18,344 nucleotides of DNA. Source: an uncultured Oscillospiraceae bacterium. Its GTDB lineage: Bacteria > Bacillota > Clostridia > Oscillospirales > Ruminococcaceae. Both the position numbers and the translations under genes were made by a program. Below the pieces are notes generated by a model. That model was not told the origin of the DNA. It made no database searches and saw only the letters and a program-made list of their open reading frames with translations. The stretch covers positions 1-18,344 of the forward strand of contig CAKSEO010000047.1 of NCBI GenBank assembly GCA_934446565.1. Direction: 5' to 3'. Positions 13,971 through 18,344 of this stretch are shown here, piece by piece (the stretch's first letter is position 1; each line of letters opens with the position of its first letter).

Positions 13971-13991
13971 AGATATAAAGGAAGAAGACAG

Positions 13992-15596
13992 ATGGCAGAT
14001 TTAAAGCATGAGATCGAAAGACGCCGCACGTTTGCGATAATCTCGCACCCGGACGCAGGTAAGACTACGCTTACCGAAAAGTTCCTGCTGTACGGAGGCG
14101 CGATATCCCTCGCCGGCGCAGTAAAGGGCAAGAAGAATACCCGCCACGCGGTTTCCGACTGGATGGAGATAGAAAAGCAGAGAGGTATCTCGGTAACATC
14201 GTCCGTAATGCAGTTCAACTATGAGGGCTACTGCATAAACATCCTCGACACCCCCGGACACCAGGACTTCTCGGAGGACACCTACCGTACCCTGATGGCC
14301 GCGGACAGTGCAGTAATGGTCATCGACGCCGCAAAGGGCGTTGAGAACCAGACCAGAAAGCTGTTCAAGGTCTGCGTTATGCGTAATATCCCGATATTCA
14401 CGTTCATCAATAAGATGGACCGTGAAGCCCGCGACCCGTTCGACCTGCTGGATGAGATCGAAAACGAGCTGGGTATCAAGACCTATCCGGTCAACTGGCC
14501 CATCGGCTCCGGAAAGGAATTCAAGGGCGTTTACGAGCGCGAAAAGCGCCGCATAATCTCCTTTGAGGCGAATAACGGCACCCGGGAGGTCGCAGCCACC
14601 GAGGCTGACCTCTCCGACGCGTCCCTTGCCGACCTCATCGGCGAGCACAATTACGAAAAGCTGTCGGAGGACGTCGAGCTGCTCGACGGCGCAAGCGAGG
14701 AGTTCAACATGGATCTCGTCAGCAGCGGTAAGCTCTCTCCGGTATTCTTCGGTTCTGCGCTGACCAATTTCGGCGTTGAGCCGTTCCTCGAGAACTTCCT
14801 CAAGATGACGACATCCCCGCTGCCGAGAAACACTCCCGACGGAGTTGTTGACCCGTTCGACCCGGAGTTCTCCGCGTTTATTTTCAAGATACAGGCAAAC
14901 ATGAACAAGGCTCACCGCGACCGTATCGCATTCATGCGCATATGCAGCGGCAAGTTCGACAAGGATATGGAAGTTCTGCACGTCCAGAACGGCAGGACGA
15001 TGCGCCTTTCCCAGCCGCAGCAGATGATGGCGAGCGAGCGCGAGGTCATCTCCGAGGCTTACGCCGGGGACATCATGGGCGTGTTTGACCCGGGCGTTTT
15101 CTCGATAGGCGACACGGTATGCTCCCCGAAGAAGAAGGTCAAGTTCGAGGGTATCCCGACATTTGCGCCGGAGCACTTTGCGCGTATCCGTCAGAAGGAT
15201 ACTCTCAAGCGCAAGCAGTTCATCAAGGGAACTACCCAGATTGCCCAGGAGGGTGCGATACAGATATTCTCCGAGCCGCAGAGCGGCTTTGAGGAGGTCA
15301 TCGTAGGCGTAGTCGGCGTACTTCAGTTCGAAGTGCTCGAGTATCGCCTGAAGAACGAGTACAACGTTGACATTATCCGCGAGGGGCTCCCGTATGAGCA
15401 TATCCGCTGGATAACCAGCCAGAAGCACCTTGACGGAGGTCTTGACGAGCTCCAGAAGCTGGTGCTGACCTCCGACACCAAGCTCATCCAGGACGTAAAG
15501 GGCAACTACCTGCTGATATTCACCAGCGAGTGGAACATCAAGTGGGCGCTCGACAAGAATCCCGGTCTGGAGCTTGCTGAGTTCAACAGGGACTGA
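13992..15596 (+). CDS. prfC: peptide chain release factor 3
   Basis: The 534-residue translation GTPase has G1 HPDAGKTT (19-26), G3 DTPGHQDF (86-93) and G4 NKMD (140-143). MADLKHEIERRRTFAII precedes G1, and QRGISVTSSVMQF (63-75) holds the conserved switch I. The length and order of domains (GTPase, domain II, domain III) match RF3. RF3 uses GTP to recycle RF1/RF2 from the ribosome after termination. GGAAGAA precedes the ATG. It sits behind the flippase gene in one transcript and ends at a strong terminator. A very long antisense frame across it is a codon-use artefact. Confidence 0.96.
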   Translation: MADLKHEIERRRTFAIISHPDAGKTTLTEKFLLYGGAISLAGAVKGKKNTRHAVSDWMEIEKQRGISVTSSVMQFNYEGYCINILDTPGHQDFSEDTYRTLMAADSAVMVIDAAKGVENQTRKLFKVCVMRNIPIFTFINKMDREARDPFDLLDEIENELGIKTYPVNWPIGSGKEFKGVYEREKRRIISFEANNGTREVAATEADLSDASLADLIGEHNYEKLSEDVELLDGASEEFNMDLVSSGKLSPVFFGSALTNFGVEPFLENFLKMTTSPLPRNTPDGVVDPFDPEFSAFIFKIQANMNKAHRDRIAFMRICSGKFDKDMEVLHVQNGRTMRLSQPQQMMASEREVISEAYAGDIMGVFDPGVFSIGDTVCSPKKKVKFEGIPTFAPEHFARIRQKDTLKRKQFIKGTTQIAQEGAIQIFSEPQSGFEEVIVGVVGVLQFEVLEYRLKNEYNVDIIREGLPYEHIRWITSQKHLDGGLDELQKLVLTSDTKLIQDVKGNYLLIFTSEWNIKWALDKNPGLELAEFNRD

Positions 15597-15611
15597 CATA
15601 AAAATGCACAG

Positions 15612-15646
15612 GGCGTGCGGCTTTCATGGCTGCGCGCCTTTTTTTT
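15612..15646 (+). terminator. intrinsic terminator of the prfC operon
   Basis: GGCGTGCGGC and GCTGCGCGCC form a 10-bp stem with two G-U pairs around a 7-base loop, followed by eight T. It lies 16 bases after the prfC stop and separates it from the sporulation cluster. Confidence 0.88.
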
Positions 15647-15686
15647 GTTTCCTGCGGCATTTCTGCTCAGAAAATTCTTCCTCATT

Positions 15687-15719
15687 GTGACATATTTCTC
15701 AGCCCCCGGCATATATAAT
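15687..15719 (+). promoter_or_regulatory. probable spoIIGA promoter with an unusually long spacer
   Basis: GTGACA (15687-15692, 5 of 6 to TTGACA) and a perfect TATAAT (15714-15719) are 21 bp apart. Spacing that long is not used well by sigma-A alone; the B. subtilis spoIIG promoter has a 22-bp spacer and needs phosphorylated Spo0A. No clear 0A box (TGTCGAA) is seen nearby. Predicted start is about 15726. Confidence 0.55.
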
Positions 15720-15751
15720 AGTAACAGAAAGTGTACAAGTTGGTGATAGCT

Positions 15752-16567
15752 TTGGTAATATATGTCGATGTTCTTCTCGTGGTGAATCTGTACATAAACT
15801 ACTTCCTCATCCGCGGGACTGCGCTGGTGCTCCGCAGAAGTATACCTCCCGCCAGGATAATTGCGGCGGCAGCAGTAGGGGCGGCTGGCTCGCTGCTGAT
15901 TCTTGCTCCGGATATTCACCCGGTCCTCTGCGCCGTTATCAGGATACTCGCCGGGGTGATTATTACATTTACGGCATTCGGCAGGCAGAAAAAAGTTGAT
16001 TTTCTTATCAATGCGCTTGCTTTCCTGCTGGTGAGCTTCGTATTCGGAGGGGCGATGAACGTCCTTTGGGAGCTCGCCGCGCCGGAGTGCATGTTCATGC
16101 GCAACGGGACTGCCTATTTCGATATCCCGATAATTGCCGCAGCGGCTGTCACCGTCGCCGTTTACGGCTGCTTCCGGCTGTTCAGGTACATTGCCGACCG
16201 GAGGAAGCCGCAGAGCCGCGCGGTCGTAAGGATACGCGCAAACGGCGGCGAAGTCACGCTGGACGGGCTTGCGGACACCGGAAATTCACTGAGGGACTGC
16301 TTCACGGGAAAGCCCGTCGTGATAACCTCCATGAATAAGGCGTCCGGGGTTATTCCGGAGCAGGTCGCGAATTACCTCAGCGGCGGCAGCGACGGGCTGG
16401 AGGGGCTGCGGCTCACTCCCTGCCGTACAGTGACGTCCGCCGGGGTAGTTCCGGTGTTTCCCGCCGAGGTGCTGATAAACGACAAGCCTGCTGACGCTCT
16501 TGTTGGCGTAGTCCGCGAGGAGCTGACGGGAGCCGACTGCATCTTTGACCCTAACATAATTATATAA
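15752..16567 (+). CDS. spoIIGA: sigma-E processing peptidase SpoIIGA
   Basis: The protein has an N-terminal membrane half with about five hydrophobic segments ([18 protein letters not shown] first) and a C-terminal soluble half. The catalytic aspartate is in LADTGNSL (D175 from this start). This is the aspartic protease that cleaves pro-sigma-E in the mother cell after the SpoIIR signal. I prefer the TTG at 15752: SpoIIGA proteins begin with 'M-x-I-Y-x-D-V', GGTGAT lies five bases upstream, and the promoter places the transcript start near 15726. A GTG at 15731 (seven residues longer) would leave almost no leader. Its target gene follows after 16 bases, with AGGAGG. Confidence 0.9.
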   Translation: MVIYVDVLLVVNLYINYFLIRGTALVLRRSIPPARIIAAAAVGAAGSLLILAPDIHPVLCAVIRILAGVIITFTAFGRQKKVDFLINALAFLLVSFVFGGAMNVLWELAAPECMFMRNGTAYFDIPIIAAAAVTVAVYGCFRLFRYIADRRKPQSRAVVRIRANGGEVTLDGLADTGNSLRDCFTGKPVVITSMNKASGVIPEQVANYLSGGSDGLEGLRLTPCRTVTSAGVVPVFPAEVLINDKPADALVGVVREELTGADCIFDPNIII

Positions 16568-16583
16568 AACAGGAGGAATCAAC

Positions 16584-17315
16584 ATGCTTGAATTTTTGAA
16601 GAAACTACTGGACGAGGGATTTGAAGCGTTCCGGAAATACGCGTCATGCGAGACCAGCGACGCTGGAGTGTACTACATAAACGGCTCGGAATCGCTCCCT
16701 CCGCCACTGACCCGCGAGGAGGAAGAAGCGGCGTTCAGGCTGCTCGAGACGGACTTTGCCGCCGCAAGGGAAACGCTTATCGTGCACAATCTGCGGTTGG
16801 TGGTGTACATAGCGAAGAAATTCGAAAACACCGGCGTCGGGCTTGACGACCTGGTATCCATAGGCACGATAGGGCTCATCAAAGCGGTCAACACGTTCAG
16901 CGTCAACCGCAATATAAAGCTTGCCACCTACGCTTCCAGGTGCATTGAAAACGAGATACTGATGTACCTGCGTAAGACCAGTCAGCGCCGCTGTGAGGTG
17001 TCGATAGACGAGCCGCTGAACGTTGATTGGGACGGCAACGAGCTGCTGCTTTCAGACGTACTGGGAACTGACAGCGACTGCGTAAACGCCCGCATAGAGG
17101 ACGAGACCGAGAAGAAGCTGCTCCACGACGCAGTGAACCATCTCACCCCGAGAGAGCGCCAGATAATGGAAATGCGCTTCGGGTTGAACGGCGGCAAGGA
17201 AAAAACGCAAAAGGAGGTAGCGGACGAGATAGGAATTTCTCAGAGCTATATTTCGAGGCTGGAAAAGCGCATAATAAAGCAGCTCCGCGAGGAATTGGAG
17301 CGCGTCTGCAACTGA
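16584..17315 (+). CDS. sigE: RNA polymerase sporulation sigma factor SigE (pro-sigma-E)
   Basis: The 243-residue protein has the sigma-70 regions in order. Region 2 includes [33 protein letters not shown] and [18 protein letters not shown] (about 70-135). Region 4 is near the C-terminus, with [15 protein letters not shown] and [19 protein letters not shown]. The N-terminal pro-peptide ([20 protein letters not shown]) precedes [14 protein letters not shown]; by comparison with B. subtilis the cut falls close to residues 27-29. Sigma-E drives early mother-cell genes. AGGAGG stands close to the ATG and the gene is co-transcribed with spoIIGA. It has no strong terminator, so transcripts can run into sigG. 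Confidence 0.96.
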   Translation: MLEFLKKLLDEGFEAFRKYASCETSDAGVYYINGSESLPPPLTREEEEAAFRLLETDFAAARETLIVHNLRLVVYIAKKFENTGVGLDDLVSIGTIGLIKAVNTFSVNRNIKLATYASRCIENEILMYLRKTSQRRCEVSIDEPLNVDWDGNELLLSDVLGTDSDCVNARIEDETEKKLLHDAVNHLTPRERQIMEMRFGLNGGKEKTQKEVADEIGISQSYISRLEKRIIKQLREELERVCN

Positions 17316-17331
17316 ACAGGGAAAATTTCAC

Positions 17332-17362
17332 AGAATAGAAAAACCACTTCCTGACAATACTA
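17332..17362 (+). promoter_or_regulatory. forespore-type (sigma-F/sigma-G) promoter of sigG
   Basis: AGAATA (17332-17337) and AATACTA (17356-17362) are 18 bp apart. They match the TGAATA and CATACTA elements of forespore sigma promoters at all but one position each. Sigma-G genes are known to use such promoters and to autoregulate. The predicted start is near 17369. Confidence 0.5.
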
Positions 17363-17392
17363 CTTGTATAAAATCAAGCAGGTCGGGAGTGG
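17344..17392 (+). promoter_or_regulatory. inverted repeat that can hide the sigG ribosome site
   Basis: CCACTTCC (17344-17351), extended by TGAC to 17355, can pair with GGGAGTGG (17385-17392) and the preceding GTC. The right arm contains the GGGAG Shine-Dalgarno of sigG. The left arm lies mostly upstream of the predicted forespore start, so only read-through transcripts from sigE would carry both arms. I infer a block on early translation. Confidence 0.55.
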
Positions 17393-17397
17393 TTTAT

Positions 17398-18168
17398 TTG
17401 TATTATAACAAGGTCGAAATAAGCGGCGTTAACACTTCGCAGCTCAAGGTACTCAGGGAGAGCGAGAAGATGGAGCTGCTGAAAAAGGTCAAGCAGGGCG
17501 ATATGCAGGCGCGCGAGGAGTTGATAAACGGCAACCTGCGTCTGGTGCTGAGCGTGATACAGCGGTTTGCCGGGCGCGGCGAAGGACCTGACGATTTGTT
17601 TCAGGTGGGCTGCGTCGGGCTCATCAAGGCTATAGATAACTTTGATATCACGCAGCCGGTGCGGTTTTCGACCTACGCCGTGCCGATGATACAGGGGGAG
17701 CTGCGGAGGTACCTGCGGGATAATTCGCCGGTGCGCGTCAGCCGTTCCATGAGGGACCTTGCGTATCGTGCGATGCAGGCGCGGGAGCGGCTGACCTCTG
17801 CAAATGGCAGGGAACCTACGATAGAGATGATAGCCAAAGAGATAGGGGCAGAGCGAGCTGATGTGGTAATTGCGCTGGAGGCGGTAAGTGAGCCGATATC
17901 GCTTTACGAGCCGGTGTTTTCTGAATCAGGGGATACGATATACGTCCTGGACCAGCTCGGGGACCATAATGATGACGACAATTGGCTGGATGAGATATCG
18001 TTGAAGGAGGCTATCCACGCGTTGGGCGATAGGGAAAAGCACATTCTTGACCTGCGGTTTTTCCGTGGGAAAACTCAGGTCGAGGTAGCAAAGGAGATCG
18101 GAATAAGCCAGGCGCAGGTGAGCCGTCTGGAAAAAGGAGCGCTCCAGAAGATAAAGAATAGGATATGA
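17398..18168 (+). CDS. sigG: RNA polymerase sporulation sigma factor SigG
   Basis: The protein begins YYNKVEISGVNTS after its start codon, the exact family opening. It continues with region 2 (NLRLVLSVIQRFAGRGE, DLFQVGCVGLIKAIDNF, RFSTYAVPMIQGELRRYLRD), PVRVSRSMRDLAY, and region 4 (REKHILDLRFFRGKTQ, VAKEIGISQAQVSRLEK). I chose the TTG at 17398 (256 residues) because homologues start two residues before 'NKVE', and GGGAG at 17385-17389 is at the right distance. A GTG at 17389 adds three residues but overlaps the ribosome site. Sigma-G directs late forespore genes. The upstream promoter and inverted repeat suggest control at two levels. The last 70 bases before the edge repeats hold no gene. 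Confidence 0.95.
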   Translation: MYYNKVEISGVNTSQLKVLRESEKMELLKKVKQGDMQAREELINGNLRLVLSVIQRFAGRGEGPDDLFQVGCVGLIKAIDNFDITQPVRFSTYAVPMIQGELRRYLRDNSPVRVSRSMRDLAYRAMQARERLTSANGREPTIEMIAKEIGAERADVVIALEAVSEPISLYEPVFSESGDTIYVLDQLGDHNDDDNWLDEISLKEAIHALGDREKHILDLRFFRGKTQVEVAKEIGISQAQVSRLEKGALQKIKNRI

Positions 18169-18226
18169 TAAACTATAATTTATGTTTGTTAGGAACATTG
18201 TAATTTGCATCACTAATTGGGAGAGT

Positions 18227-18293
18227 CAAGAGGGGGACTAGTCCCCCTCTTGCAGGTCGAGGGCAGCGCCCTCGTCGCCGTCCGCAGACGGCG
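18227..18293. repeat. cluster of three perfect hairpins (repeat element, extends past the window?)
   Basis: Three perfect inverted repeats lie within 67 bp. The first is a 26-bp palindrome (18227-18252) centred on CTAG. The second is CGAGGGC/GCCCTCG with an AGC loop (18258-18274). The third is CGCCGTC/GACGGCG with a CGCA loop (18276-18293). No T-run follows, so they are not simple terminators. They lie 58 bases after the sigG stop and look like a REP- or MITE-type intergenic element; the rest may lie beyond 18344. Confidence 0.6.
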
Positions 18294-18344
18294 AAATCCC
18301 CAAATAAAAAAAGCGCTAAAGGGGTGCAGGGGGAAAACAAGAGT

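Noticed and set aside
14001..15599. A 532-codon open frame antisense to prfC
   Set aside because: prfC has all GTPase motifs; the antisense frame has no recognisable domain and arises from biased codon use on the real strand.
18227..18293. CRISPR repeat or sigG terminator
   Set aside because: The stems differ from one another, are not regularly spaced repeats, and lack a T-run.

Overview
The window looks like the chromosome of a spore-forming, moderately GC-rich anaerobic Clostridium relative (Oscillospiraceae/Ruminococcus-like). Three things point there: the spoIIGA-sigE-sigG cluster, the phoH-ybeY-dgkA order, and a TM1266-type hydrogenase-associated regulator. Several promoters match consensus sigma-A exactly (TTGACA, 17 bp, TATAAT). 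This placement is an inference from gene content; no rRNA or other marker is present.

Layout. (1) 1-177: the tail end of a GNAT acetyltransferase, closed by a strong terminator. (2) 377-4733: a same-strand block of phage structural genes. It holds a 5'-truncated capsid fragment, a connector-like protein, a minor capsid protein, a 46-aa ORF, a small tail protein, a baseplate-hub-like protein and a fibre-like protein. Portal, terminase, tail tube, tape measure, lysis and integrase genes are absent, so this is a prophage remnant or a pared-down structural cassette. (3) 4770-8671, minus strand: amidohydrolase, then phoH-ybeY-dgkA from a consensus promoter, then patatin and a 41-aa Cys protein behind a hairpin/T-run just upstream of the patatin Shine-Dalgarno. 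(4) 8745-11735, plus strand: a sigma-A promoter, a leader of about 170 nt ending in an intrinsic terminator (an attenuator), then a TM1266-family regulator, a lipoprotein solute-binding protein and an ABC permease fused to its ATPase. (5) 11773-12672, minus strand: a DagK/YegS-type lipid kinase. It is divergent from (6) 12873-15596: a MprF-type flippase-domain protein and prfC. (7) 15687-18168: the sporulation cluster spoIIGA-sigE-sigG. (8) 18227-18293: three perfect hairpins in a row, probably a dispersed repeat.

How the genes fit together. SpoIIGA is the protease for pro-sigma-E, the product of the next gene, and sigma-G follows as the later forespore factor. The DNA appears to carry the matching control layers: a spoIIGA promoter with an unusually long spacer, a forespore-type promoter before sigG, and an inverted repeat that would hide the sigG ribosome site in read-through mRNA. 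The regulator-SBP-permease/ATPase operon is a compact three-gene uptake system under apparent RNA attenuation. Its ligand is unknown, and I consider it the best candidate here for under-described biology.
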